A stretch of DNA of 64,000 nt from Margaritispora aquatica (lineage: Eukaryota > Ascomycota > Leotiomycetes > Helotiales > Discinellaceae), in the NCBI GenBank assembly GCA_007644065.1, contig VJWN01000001.1, positions 1,874,340-1,938,339 on the forward strand, read 5' to 3'. Shown in pieces: positions 24,416-35,557 of this stretch. The position numbers and the translations under genes are program-made. The notes beneath the pieces were generated by a model that was given only the letters and a program-made list of their open reading frames with translations, had not been told where the DNA came from and did no database searches. Each line of letters begins with the position of its first letter. Position 1 is the stretch's first letter.

Positions 24416-24556
24416 ATTAACTTATATTAAACTTAGTAAACTAGAGAGCTATTCTCTCTGGTAATATAGAACTATAAGTTGATGTCTAAGGTATTAATAA
24501 ACTAGCGGTGAATATAACGGTATATATAACGGTATATATAACGGTGTATACCACAT
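24416..24556 (+). repeat. Copia LTR fragment
   Basis: Matches the LTR copies at 31 kb: shared TAAACTAGAGAGCTATTCTC followed by AATATAGAACTATA and ends in repeats of the type TATATAACGGTA. Truncated at both ends; same orientation as the 30956-31378 copy. Confidence 0.8.
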
Positions 24557-25215
24557 GCCTCAAGTGTGGCATCAAAGCCTTCCGAATATGTCCTACTGCA
24601 AGACTCGTGGAGATGTTGATATACGAGCTACAAAGAGATTGCACGTCTCTCACCTGACATGCCTCTCGAAACAGCCCATCGGGTGCACTCACAGGAAAAG
24701 CGGTGATGCGGATTGCTTGTCTCATTCCTGAAGGAGTTGCTGAGTTTCTCATTAATTCGCTACCAACTTATACTCGTGACTTATATTTCAACTCCACCAA
24801 TTGTTCACCAAACTCATCTCATGATTCTAACTTTGCCACAAGCTCCTATATTGTAAGAACAGCCGGTGTCTGGTTCTCGATACTTCCTATCCAGTGAATT
24901 GTCTCGTCTCGTTTTGTTGTCTCAAGGCGAAATATCGACCTACTTTAGGCTCTTTTCAAAGGAAATACGTTATTCTATACTATGTACCAGGGAACGAAAA
25001 AGCTAAGGTATATCAGATATAAGTCTACTGGAATAGAGACGATCACGAGCGGAATCGGATACTTTCATATTAAATCGAACTATCTGGACTTGGACTGGAA
25101 GATTTTGGGAAAGGTCCCGATAATTAGGACCTACTACTCTTCACAGGCAGAGGAGATGAAAATAAAGCACATTTGAAAAAGGACTTCAACAAAACTCATT
25201 CTACTATATACTACT
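24557..25215. other. Intergenic, no gene seen
   Basis: Downstream flank of the next gene. Short frames only, no domains. Confidence 0.4.
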
Positions 25216-26544
25216 TCAGAAGACAATCTGAGAAGCCTCAATTGGCACTGGGTTTTTTGGCGACAACGTGGCCACTGAGACATGTGGCCAACCCATCTCA
25301 TCAAAGTCCAATGTGACGTTCTGCGAGTATTGAATTTGAGTAGCGTCCAACTTCACAGTCGTGTTTGGGGGTATCACCCTGTCCAGCTTCAATGCGAAAG
25401 AAGGAGAGACTACTATCTTGCCAGCTGCTTTCTCCTCTTTCCGTGCTTCAGACTCAACAACCTTTGTCTCCTTTTTGTCCCCAGAGAAATCACCTTCCGG
25501 CAGCAGAACATCGTATTCAACGGTTGAAATCCAATAATCACATCCGACACTGACGCCATGGGCATTAGCGCCTTGGTTTTGTTGGCCCTTACGAATACCT
25601 GAACCGGCCAGGAAAGCAATATTTGCTGTGCCACCGCCGGGAATCTTAGAAACTTGGGGGTCGGAATGGACCGAGAAGAAAAAGTGTTCTCTAATTCTTT
25701 TCTTCGTACTGTTTTCATTGAATTCTTTCAGCATCAGATTTGGATCCAGCATGAGAGGTGCATTAAGTACGTCGCCGTCCTTGATCTCTTGGGGAATACG
25801 CAGATTATATTTCCTCTTGAAATTCAGCTGAGGGAAAAAATCTGCGAATGTGTTGAAGTCGCCCGGCATACCCATGGGGAATGGTAAGACTGAGATTGTT
25901 TTGATATCTGGTAAACCAGATCTAGGTGACTGCATGTCTGGTTCGAAGCCTTGGCAGTTAATGGTAGTTCCGTGTGGTATAGATGCCAGGCGTGAGATAG
26001 TACCATGACGGACCCTAGGCCTCACGTCAGTCGGTGGGGTCCTAAGGAATATGCCTGACTCGAAGTGAATTGGAATTCCTTTAGGCCGATCAGCCTGTCC
26101 TGTTTCTGGATTGAGCATGTCCTTGATCGTCTGCATGTATGGGACACCCTTCAAAATGACGTCTCGTTGCTTTCCCAAGCCTCGGTTGAATATGTCGCCA
26201 ATGTCTTCCAAGAACTGTGTGTCCTCTTCGGTCACGTTGTACTCCAGAACGTTATTCCTTCTGTTGTTTCCGTAGGATGGGCGGAAGATCATGTTCAAAC
26301 CAGCACCGTGAAAATCCCCAGTGAACTTCGCAAGGATATTAAGATCTCCAGCAACCGGATCATTGTCCTGGTCAGCTCCTGTACTGACTGGTGTTGAGAA
26401 TGGAAGGCCATTGTTCACATCGGCGTCGATGTTGGGTTTTGGTGAGGTGAGACCATCAACTTGCGTTATCTTGAACGAGGTTGGGACACTGAGATAATTG
26501 ACGAAACCACCTTCCAGCGAGGAGGGATTGGTGTCCCCGTTCAT
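25216..26544 (-). CDS. Conserved fungal protein, function unknown (nitrobindin-like barrel?)
   Basis: Single open frame on the minus strand. I place the start at the ATG 26544 (MNGDTNPSSLEGG), giving 442 aa; the upstream in-frame extension to 26628 has no supporting feature. No signal peptide or membrane segment. Residues around 65-220 contain LAKFTGDFHGAGLNMIFRP, GVPYMQTIKDML, GIPIHFESGIFLR and ISRLASIPHGTTINCQG, a pattern I associate with fungal and bacterial proteins annotated as heme-binding or beta-barrel (THAP4/nitrobindin-like); that link is an inference. The C-terminal part has a dense beta pattern ending in GWPHVSVATLSPKNP. Neighbours (LTR fragment and AA5 gene) do not explain its role. 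Confidence 0.75.
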   Translation of the reverse strand: MNGDTNPSSLEGGFVNYLSVPTSFKITQVDGLTSPKPNIDADVNNGLPFSTPVSTGADQDNDPVAGDLNILAKFTGDFHGAGLNMIFRPSYGNNRRNNVLEYNVTEEDTQFLEDIGDIFNRGLGKQRDVILKGVPYMQTIKDMLNPETGQADRPKGIPIHFESGIFLRTPPTDVRPRVRHGTISRLASIPHGTTINCQGFEPDMQSPRSGLPDIKTISVLPFPMGMPGDFNTFADFFPQLNFKRKYNLRIPQEIKDGDVLNAPLMLDPNLMLKEFNENSTKKRIREHFFFSVHSDPQVSKIPGGGTANIAFLAGSGIRKGQQNQGANAHGVSVGCDYWISTVEYDVLLPEGDFSGDKKETKVVESEARKEEKAAGKIVVSPSFALKLDRVIPPNTTVKLDATQIQYSQNVTLDFDEMGWPHVSVATLSPKNPVPIEASQIVF

Positions 26545-28119
26545 TTTGAGTGCTATGCTAGCAGAGAATTTGATACACAATTTGAAGAGGGAATCAAAAG
26601 GTGTGGGTGTAATCTCGAGAAGGAGCAAATAATCAAAGTTGAACTGGATGATCAGATCAAGCCTGGTTAGTATCAGTACTAGTATATATACGCTAACTCC
26701 GTTCCTCCCCTGTCAAAATCAGACTCAAGTGCTGGCCTAAAGTGCCGACTCGACTATCCGAACTTGAAATTTCGAATTGATAAGTGTATGTATGTACATG
26801 AAGCTGAGATGCCATTCAGATGCCTCAGCCTCGATCCTGTGCATAAGTCAATAGCAGAACCATTTCTCCTATCTGTCATGTCGATCATATTTGTCCGGTT
26901 GCATCAAGCTACTGAAATGAGGGTCTGGTGAGTTTGTGCATCAAACTGAAGGCCCGATTAGCTTACTAGTTGCACGCCAACCTTCTTATCCACGATTTTC
27001 AGTTCTCAACAGATTATACCACAGTACCTTTCACCTAACTCGTGACCAATAAGTCGAGAAAGCGGTGGTAATGGCTAGATAACATAAAGCAAATATTACT
27101 TATCTCTATAAACGTGGTACTAAATAATTCTGGTTTTACTACTTGATAATGCGTTTGGCCTTAGTCCTAGATGCTAGAGCTTTTCACCAATAATCGTTTT
27201 ACTAATCGTAGTATCTAAATTTTATCAACTGCGGGGTAAGCCAGATCATCAACCATTATACTATACCTGTACAAGCTTGGAATTAATGTTCCTACACCGA
27301 TATCATTGTCCTACTCATTGCTGTATGCACATCCTACTACTTATGGCCCTGTATGCATGACAAGCTGAACAACGCATAAGACAAGTTAGACAGCACACGA
27401 GAGAAGTTATCATGTACGAGCTGATCTGGAGCCAAGTCATTGCATTGAAGCCTAACCCTTGAGTTCCTTGAGTCATAAGTATAGTGCCATTGGACAATGT
27501 GGTAGCAAAGGAATGTCGGCAACAACTAAACCAAAACTCTTTGAATAATAAATGATCTTATTGGCTTATGCTTCTCACATCTTTTTCACATGCTTTGATA
27601 TTATCACACTTACAATTATGAGTTTATACTAAAACGTCCTTTTGCATTGCAGAATCAGTGTGGCGTTAAGTAGATGAACCAAAGCGTCTATGAAAACTTG
27701 CTCACGAAAAAAAGCGCGCATACAGTAAAATGCAATGCTGCAGTGCTATTACAATGCTTCCCCGCTTCACAAGTTCAACTCACAGGGTGTCTCAGCGCCT
27801 GCATCAAAAATGCAATTTGGTCACTCGGCTCGAGCCGAACCCCACACTTGATCTGATCCGCTCCCCGTACTCGATCCGAGCCGTTCCCCACTGCGGAAGG
27901 AGCCTTTTCGAAGCTGAAAGAGAAGAGCCGAGATATACGCGACAAACTCGTGAAAATGGACATAAGATTTCATTTATCCTATAGACCATCTCCTCTTCTT
28001 TACGCCGCAGATTCTTACGAGCTCCTCAAGTCAAGTTTATAGTCATTTCGCCACACTCACTACTCGAGTGCCGCAAATACAACTTTCTCACACACCTCAA
28101 CCCTTTGTTGGAAGCAAAC
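26545..28119. other. Intergenic region with relic fragment
   Basis: Contains promoters of the divergent 25-kb and 28-kb genes and the inverted AA5 relic at 27410-27523. No other coding segment recognised. Confidence 0.5.
27410..27523 (-). pseudogene. Inverted damaged fragment of the AA5 oxidase gene
   Basis: The minus-strand sequence from 27523 to 27410 aligns over its whole length with 28978-29086 of the intact oxidase gene. It begins with GCCGACATTCCTTTGCTACC in both copies and includes TAGGCTTCAATG and GACTTGGCTCCAG. Most substitutions run C to T or G to A in the fragment (ACGTTGCCC to ACATTGTCC, GTGCTTGTGACC to ATACTTATGACT), and a short insertion shifts the frame. It is a RIP-like remnant of an inverted partial duplication. 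Confidence 0.85.
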
Positions 28120-30261
28120 ATGGGTGACGAAACCGTCCAAGGAAAATGGGCACCAAAATTCAATCTTCAAAATTGCGCTATTCACCTTCACCTACTACCG
28201 ACCGGTAAGGTGCTTTACTGGGGTCGACGCTCTGCTGTGCACAGCATGGATTATTGGACCCTCAATGAGCACAAAACCCACGTCTACATCTTGGATGTCA
28301 ACTCCCTAGAGAGTAAGCGCACCGCTGATAACCCGATGAACGAAGACGAGCTTTCCGTGAATCTTTTCTGTGCCGGGCACACGTTCCAACCAGACGGTAC
28401 CTTGCTTGTTGTTGGTGGACATGTCCTGGATGGCTTCGGGGAAGACCAAGCTTGTGTTTACGATCCCTTCCAAGACAAGTGGACGGCAAAGCCTATGATG
28501 ACTGCGGGTCGCTGGTATCCCTCGGCTATAACTTTGTCTGATGGTAGAGGCCTTGTTGTCTCAGGCAGCTCACAAGATGTCACAAACCCTGTGATCAATC
28601 TGGTCCCCCAGATTTGGGACTCACATACAAGTACATGGGGCATGGTCCAAACGCCTCTCATTGATATTTTCGCTCTTTACCCGCGGCTTTACCACGTTCC
28701 AGACGGAAGAATATTCATGGCTGGCCCATTGAGAAGATCCCGTTTTCTGGATTTGAATGCTAATGGTGGCCATGGTGAATGGTCGCACAATTACAATTCG
28801 CCAGTCCGCAATGCAGGTCAGCGCGAGTACGCCGCTTCGACTATGTATGATAGTGGCAAGATTCTCTACGTTGGCGGTGGAGGCGGTGATGCTGTTACTC
28901 CCACCAATGCTGCAGAGATCATTGATCTGAACGACTCAAAACCACGCTGGGAATATACGACTGAAATCGGCCATGGGCGCCGACATTCCTTTGCTACCAC
29001 GTTGCCCGATGGCACTGTGCTTGTGACCGGAGGAACCCAAGGGATAGGCTTCAATGACTTGGCTCCAGGTCAGCCCGTACATGAGCCTGAGCTATGGGAT
29101 CCTGCCACTACAGAATGGACTACGATGGCCCCGGAGGACGATGATCGCTGCTACCACCATACCGCACTACTACTACCTGATGGCAGAGTTCTTTCAGCTG
29201 GTAGTGGGGAATACGATCCGGACAATCAAAAGAGACCCAACGAGCCTGAACACACTCTGATCACCGCCCAGATATTCAGCCCACCTTATTTGTTCAAAGG
29301 CGACCGACCGACGATCAGTGAACCGCCAGCTGTTGTCGACTATGGCCAGGAATTCAAAGTCACAGTCGGTGAACACGACGTGATTGACAAAGTGAGCTGG
29401 GCACGGATTGGATCTGTCACTCATTCACACAACATGAACCAATCGTTCCAATTCTTGAGATTTACAACCAGTGGGACAGAGATCACCATAGAAGCGCCAA
29501 CGAATCATTTTTCAGCTCCACCGGGTCATTACATGCTTTTCCTTGTGAGCAAGGAAGGCGTACCAGCAGTGGCGCCTATCATGCTGCTCAGACCGGACAT
29601 TGCGATCCCTCTACTACCACAACAACCCTCTGTGTTATCGACACAAAATGCTGGTTTAGAGAGAAACATCGGCGTGTCCCTTGAGATGCGCAATCAGAAG
29701 GTAGTCTCAGAACAGGACGGGCCACCTGTCATTGTTGGTCTTACGCCTACTTGTCCCTACGGTCTCGGTGCTTGCTGGGGTGGAGCTTATGAAGCACTGA
29801 GCAACATCGAAGATATCAAGACCGTCCTTCCAAGACCAAATGCAGCGGTCTCAGTTGCCTTCGTTTACCTTCACGATGACATTCTGCCCGATATCAACGT
29901 ATGGCGGAAGAAGCTCTTCGAGATCGACGGTGGCACGTACACTATGCGCGGCATTGAGATGACACTCACTGGTGTAGTTACCAAGAATGGCAGGCAACTG
30001 ATACTATCCGGTACATCGACTCGACCTGAAGTGGTTCTTAATCCGTTCCAGGCAGGTAGCAAGCTCGAATGGGATAACGTGGCGAAGGTACCCATGCCAC
30101 TTACCAAGGAAGAAGCCAGCGCATATACCCGGTTATACCAGACAGTAGTCTCTCATCCAGAGGGATTGTCGCTGCAAGTGACTGGGCGGCTGCAAATGGA
30201 CGAGAACAACAAGTACTCTTTGGATGTGAAAGACTTCGTGGAACCTTCAAAATCCGGCTAG
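28120..30261 (+). CDS. AA5-type copper radical oxidase with extra C-terminal domain
   Basis: Intronless gene, 713 aa; start at ATG 28120 (AACATGGGTG). Residues 1 to about 400 form Kelch-type beta-propeller blades (repeated PDGTVLVTGGT-like strands) and residues about 405-500 the DUF1929-like domain of galactose/glyoxal oxidases. The residues expected at the copper-radical site are visible: Cys84 (LFCAGHTF), Tyr133 (AGRWYPS) for the thioether cofactor, the axial Tyr in RCYHHTALLLPDGR, and His in THSHNMNQ and PPGHYMLF. It would oxidise an alcohol or aldehyde with O2 to give H2O2. Unlike secreted relatives it has no signal peptide. About 190 extra residues follow (TCPYGLGACWGGAYEAL, then a beta-rich stretch); I do not know this domain's role. 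Confidence 0.9.
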   Translation: MGDETVQGKWAPKFNLQNCAIHLHLLPTGKVLYWGRRSAVHSMDYWTLNEHKTHVYILDVNSLESKRTADNPMNEDELSVNLFCAGHTFQPDGTLLVVGGHVLDGFGEDQACVYDPFQDKWTAKPMMTAGRWYPSAITLSDGRGLVVSGSSQDVTNPVINLVPQIWDSHTSTWGMVQTPLIDIFALYPRLYHVPDGRIFMAGPLRRSRFLDLNANGGHGEWSHNYNSPVRNAGQREYAASTMYDSGKILYVGGGGGDAVTPTNAAEIIDLNDSKPRWEYTTEIGHGRRHSFATTLPDGTVLVTGGTQGIGFNDLAPGQPVHEPELWDPATTEWTTMAPEDDDRCYHHTALLLPDGRVLSAGSGEYDPDNQKRPNEPEHTLITAQIFSPPYLFKGDRPTISEPPAVVDYGQEFKVTVGEHDVIDKVSWARIGSVTHSHNMNQSFQFLRFTTSGTEITIEAPTNHFSAPPGHYMLFLVSKEGVPAVAPIMLLRPDIAIPLLPQQPSVLSTQNAGLERNIGVSLEMRNQKVVSEQDGPPVIVGLTPTCPYGLGACWGGAYEALSNIEDIKTVLPRPNAAVSVAFVYLHDDILPDINVWRKKLFEIDGGTYTMRGIEMTLTGVVTKNGRQLILSGTSTRPEVVLNPFQAGSKLEWDNVAKVPMPLTKEEASAYTRLYQTVVSHPEGLSLQVTGRLQMDENNKYSLDVKDFVEPSKSG

Positions 30262-30955
30262 GGTCACACCACACAGGTGTTGGTGTTCTTTATTTGAATC
30301 AAAATAGTACACCATGCAGCGTTTATGATTTGGCAGGTTAATTCGGGTCGTCCAAGGCAGCATGGAAATCCGTTCTGGTACGTAGTTGTAGGTGTTGGAT
30401 CGAAATAGCCATCTGATGTTTCAAACATGTTTTTTCCCATGCTTTGAATTATCCTCAAGAACAAGGTGAAAACATGTGCATCTTCTTGAATCAAGCCATA
30501 AAGCTATCCATATGTGTGTAAAATTTTGCGTCTACATGACTGAAGCTTGGACAATGAATCCTTACGGCTAGTGTCTAGATCAGATACATAATAGATTTTG
30601 TTCTAACTGGCCGCACTCTTCGAAACTAATTCAACGTACATATGAATTGAGATCAGACGTATTGTCTTAACACTGCCCCATAGCCATTATTCGTTGGTAT
30701 GGAACGTTGAAGTATCTTTGACTGACGAAGACTCTAAACCAAGGCGGAGCATTTCCTATTGTTAATTGTTCATCATGTGTCATTGGCACATGACACTTGA
30801 ATCTCCTTAATTTCACTGTAATTACATTATTCATGGTGTTAAAGCTTGACTCAGCGCTGTAGGCGTTTATCTAGACGTTTATATAGAGCTCTATGCTGTT
30901 GTAAGAATTCTTTAGACTTCTCAATCCTATCTATTTCACCTCTTGCTTCCTCAAG
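30262..30955. other. Intergenic, no gene seen
   Basis: 3' flank of the AA5 gene up to the first LTR copy. No coding segment recognised. Confidence 0.45.
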
Positions 30956-31378
30956 TGTAAGCAGGGAAAAACCGTAGGTCGAGGAATGACCTGATCAGAA
31001 ACAAAAGTCTAGGGTAAGCTAGATGTGAAGTGGAACTCTAGGGTAAGGTAGATGTGAAAGTCTAGGGTAAGCTAGGTGTGAAGGTAAATGAACTTGAATT
31101 AAACTTGATAAACTAGAGAGCTATTCTCTCTAGCTATATAGAACTATACTAAATGCCTAAGGCAGTAACTAAACTAGCGGTGTATACTAAACTAGCGGTC
31201 TATGTAGTGGCTTATAGCGGTGTATATAGCGGTGTATATAGCGGTGTATATAGCGGTGTATATAGCGGTGTATATGGTGGCTTATAGCGGTGTATACGGT
31301 AGCTTATACTATCTAACTAATAGTGGGGCTAATAATTAATAATACTATAGTAGTTTTATACTAACTATAATAGGAAAA
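30956..31378 (+). repeat. Copia LTR, truncated copy (LTR A)
   Basis: Begins TGTAAGCAGGGAAAAACC and runs in direct orientation into the next LTR, which starts at 31379. It lacks the last 75 or so bases of that LTR. Contains an array of a 12-bp unit (TAGCGGTGTATA) at about 31210-31270. Confidence 0.85.
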
Positions 31379-31879
31379 TGTAAGCAGGGAAAAACCGTAG
31401 GTCGGGGAATGACCTGATCAGAAACAAAAGTCTAGGGTAAGCTAGATGTGAAGTGGAACTCTAGGGTAAGGTAGATGTGAAAGTCTAGGGTAAGGTAGAT
31501 GTGAAGGCAAAATGAACTTAATTTTTTAAACTAGAGAGCTATTCTCTCTAGTAATATAGAACTATAATAGATGCCTAAGGCAGTAACTAAACTAGCGGTG
31601 TATAACTAAACTAGCGGTCTATATAGTGGCTTATAGCGGTGTATATAGCGATGTATATAGTGGTATATAACGGTGTATATAGCGGTGTATATAGCGGTGT
31701 ATATAGTGGCTTATAGCGGTGTACACGGTGGCTTATACTATCTAACTAATAGTGGGGCTAATAATCAATAATACTATAGTAGTTTTATACTAACTATAAT
31801 AGGAAATAAAAACTATAGTATATAAGCTTTAAAGCTAAATATAACTATTTTAATATAATAGCTTATTTAAACTAATACA
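31379..31879 (-). repeat. Copia 3' LTR (LTR B)
   Basis: 501 bp, complete, with TG...CA ends in element orientation. Contains a variable 12-bp array (TAGCGGTGTATA-type) at about 31630-31720 and CTAGAGAGCTATTCTCTCTA, a near-palindrome. Confidence 0.85.
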
Positions 31880-31986
31880 TCCCCTAAATAAGAACTTATA
31901 TAAAAATTCTAAAATATTATAGCTTATAGCTATTTCGTATTTTTTATATATTTTATATATTAAGCTTTATTAAGCTTAAAACCTAT

Positions 31987-33520
31987 TTACTCTAGAAATA
32001 TATTAAATTTATTTTTATCGAGAGCTTTAGTAAAGCCGTCAGCTTTTTGTTCTAAGGTATTAATATAGAGTAGGTCTATTAAGCCTTTCTCTATTAACTC
32101 CCTAATATAATAGTATTTAACGTTTATATGCTTAGTTCTTTCGTGGAATATAGGATTTTTCGAAAGTAACAAAGCACCGTTATTATCGGTATATAAGGGT
32201 AATATTTTTTGTTTATAAAATCCTAGTTCTTCTAATAGGTTTTTAATAAATATAGCTTCTTTACTAGCGGCGTTTATAGCGATTAATTCCGCTTCCGTAG
32301 TAGATTGCGCTATTATAGTCTGTAATTTAGACTTCCAGGCTATAGGGCCTTCGGCTATATAGAATATATAGCCCGTAGTAGATTTATAGGTCCCTATATC
32401 TCCGGCGTAATCAGCATCGCAATAGCTAGTAATATAATTACTATTTTGATTTTTATTACTATAGGTAATACCGATATTAATAGTAGTTTTTAAATATCGT
32501 ATAATTCTAATAGCTTGATTTATATGTTCTTTAGAAGGATTTGAGCAATGACGGGAAAGTTTAATAGTACTATATGCTATATCGGGTCTAGTACCTAGGG
32601 TTAGGTATAGTACACTACCGATTAAGCTTTGATATAATTTTATATCGTCTTTCGAAGCTTTTCCTGTATTAGATTCTAGTTTAGTCTTAGAATCTAGAGG
32701 GGTATATATAGGTAGAGAGTTTTTTAGATTAAATTTCTCTATAATTTTTTCTATATATTTACTTTGGCTTAAAACCATAGTATTATTATCGATATTATAA
32801 TCGATTTCGATACCGAGATAATCCTTAATAGGACCTAATTCCTTAATTTTAAAGTATTGTTTTAAATCGTTAATAAACGATTTTATAGTATCCTTATTAG
32901 GACTTATAATAGCTAGATCGTCTACGTATAGACAAATTATTAATTCTAGCTTTTTATTTATAAAAATACAAGGCTCTAGTTTTAAGGCCGTAAAGCCTAG
33001 CTTATTAACTAGTATACTAGATAAGGTATTATACTAAATTCTAGCTGATTGTTTTAGCCCGTATAGTGCTTTATTTAGCTTAAGTAATATTTCAGTATTA
33101 TTACTTTTAATTAATTCTAAACTAATTAATAAATTAATTAAGCTAGTAGGAGGTTCTAGATATATAGACGTATCTATATCCCTTAAGTAAAGGCGGAAAT
33201 CATATCTATTTTATATATATAATATTTATTTAATACGCTAATAGCGAATACTAGTTTCCAAGCTATTTGTTTTACTACGCTAGCGAAAGACTCTATATAG
33301 TCTATACCGTATCGCTATTCGAAGCCTTTAGCGACAAATCTAGCTTTAAATTCGATAGTGTTATTTTCTAAAATATTTTTGGCTTTATAAACCCATCTAG
33401 TTTTAATAGGTTTATTATAGTAATAGGAGTCTGATTTTAAATTAGATTTATTAATAATATCGAAAGTATTACTTTCTAATAGGGATTCTAATTCCTTAAT
33501 TTGGCTTTTAATCCAATTGT
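31987..33520 (-). pseudogene. Copia reverse transcriptase and RNase H
   Basis: The 3' part (32778-31987, 263 codons) is open: SKYIEKIIEKFNLKNS, GSVLYLTLGTRPDIAYSTI, CDADYAGD (RNase H Asp), WKSKLQTIIAQSTTEAELIA and KADGFTKAL, the usual end of Copia polyproteins. Upstream the reverse transcriptase is recognisable around LICLYVDDLAI (YVDD at about 32931-32920) and LNKALYGLKQSARI but is interrupted: a TAG at 33036-33034 stands where the family has Trp (before YN) and another at 33317-33315 where Gln is expected (GFE-RYGIDYIE). No functional polymerase can be made. Confidence 0.9.
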
Positions 33521-34405
33521 CCTTATATATATATTGATTATAGGCCTCTTTATCGTTTTTAGGATCTTTAATAGTATTAAAAGGTTTTTCGATTTTTAAA
33601 TCGATTTTATTTAAATCGATATTTATATTATCGATTAATATAGTTTAGTCTAAAAAAGACCTAGTACTAGTAGTAGTATTATAACTAATAGTATCGAAAA
33701 CGTCGGGTTCCTCCTCTATTAAGGATTCTATATACGCTTGGCTCGCTAGTAAATAGTTTGCTTTTTTATCCTTAGTTTCCTTATAATTTATAGGGGTTTT
33801 TTCCCTTAAATTCCTATTTGGAATTGACGGTTTTATAGTAGGTTTCTTACTATTACTACTATTATTTTAAGTAGTGTTTTGAGTAATCTTTTGGAAGGTT
33901 TTATTAATAGTATTACTACTAGTAGTAAGAATATCTTCGGAATTAATATCGTTTTCGTCGATTTCTTCGATTTCGGTAATTCGATTATTATCCGAAATAG
34001 AGATATTATAATCATTACTTTCGATAATAGTAGTATTTTCGAAAATAGGATTTATATCTATAATATTATCGTAGTCTTGTTCAATAATAGTATATTTTTC
34101 GTTATATATTAATTCTTCTTTAATTACTATATCCCTAGTACTTAAGACCTTTTTTATACTAGGTATATATATTAAGAAATTATTAGAAGATTCGTATCCT
34201 ATAAAAATTCCTTTACTAGCTTTATCGGCTAATTTATTTTGATTATTTTTATATTTATAATAATTAGAGTTACGAATATAGGCTAAAGAGCCTAAAACTC
34301 TAAAATAATCAATAGTAGGTTTATTGTCCGTAAGCTTAAAATACGGAGTAGTATTTATACTACTATTATAGGTACGATTTTTAACGTGAATTATAGCCTT
34401 AGTAA

Positions 34406-34864
34406 TTATAGGCCAAAGGAAATAGGTATATTTTTCTCTTTTATTATAGATATTAATCGTTCGATAATATATCTATTTAGTCGCTCGGCTATACCGTTTT
34501 GGGCAGGTGTATCGGGGCTAGTAAAATCGGCTATAATTCCTTTATTTTTAAAAAAGGTAATTAATTTACTAGACTTAAACTCCTTAGCGTTATCGAAGTA
34601 AAAAGCTTTTATAAAAGTATTAAATTGATTTTTAATTAAGTTATAGAACTCGATAATTATATCGTAAGCGTCTGATTTTAACTTAATATTATATACCCAA
34701 ACAACTCTAGTATTCCGGTCTGTAAACGTAATAAAATAACGTTCTCCTTTTATACCTATTGTCTTAAATGGACCGGCTATATCAGAGTCGAAATATACTA
34801 GTTTTTCGGTAGGGCTTAATAGTGGTTTATAACTTACTATTTCGTGAAATTTCCAAATTAGCAA
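34406..34864 (-). pseudogene. Copia integrase core
   Basis: Open segment of 152 codons with the integrase catalytic core: FDSDIAGPFKTIGIKGERYF (first Asp), FYFDNAKEFKSSKLITFF (second Asp region) and TPAQNGIAERLNRYI (Glu). Stops flank it on both sides in the same frame, so it is part of a broken polyprotein. Confidence 0.88.
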
Positions 34865-35066
34865 GCGTCACAATTATTTAATTCTTCGCTTTTAATAGTA
34901 CTAGTAGTACTAGTATTTTTATTATTTAAGCTATTAGAGCTTAATTGTAGACTCTTAATTAAGTAGTCTTTATTTAAGTGATTTAGCCTTTTATGAATTA
35001 AATCAAGGCTATTATTACTAGTAGTAGTATTATTAGCTACTATAGTATTTAATTGGATTTTAACGT

Positions 35067-35447
35067 CTATATAATAAGCGTTATTAATCTATTTAAAACG
35101 ATTCTTAAATTAGCTTTATTGTGATTTAATATAGCTATATCGTTTTTAAAGGTAATTTCCCAGCCTTTATTTATAAGCTCCTTACTACTAATTAAAGTAG
35201 TTTTAATCGAAGGTACGTAGTTAACTTTAGTTATTAATAACTCGTTATTATTTATAATTACCGGAATATCGCCGGTTCCTTCGATTTTAAGCTTTTCCCC
35301 GTTTGCTACTACTAATACTCTACTATTATTACTAGGTTTATAATTTAATAACCAGTTTTTATTAGGAGTATAGTGCTCACTAGCGCCGGAGTCTAATAGT
35401 AATTTACTACTAGTAATAGTATTTATAGTACTAGTAAAGGCTGACAT
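35067..35447 (-). pseudogene. Copia aspartic protease
   Basis: Segment with LLLDSGASEHYT, the DSGA active site typical of Copia proteases, followed by VLVVANGEKLKIEGTGDI. Located between gag and integrase as expected. Confidence 0.88.
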
Positions 35448-35557
35448 TACGACCCTAGGGCTTTCTTTTTTAGGGTTATTTTTATTTGAATTATTTGAGT
35501 TATTCGAATTTTATTTTTATTCGAATTAGTACTATTATTAGTACTATTTTTCTTTAA

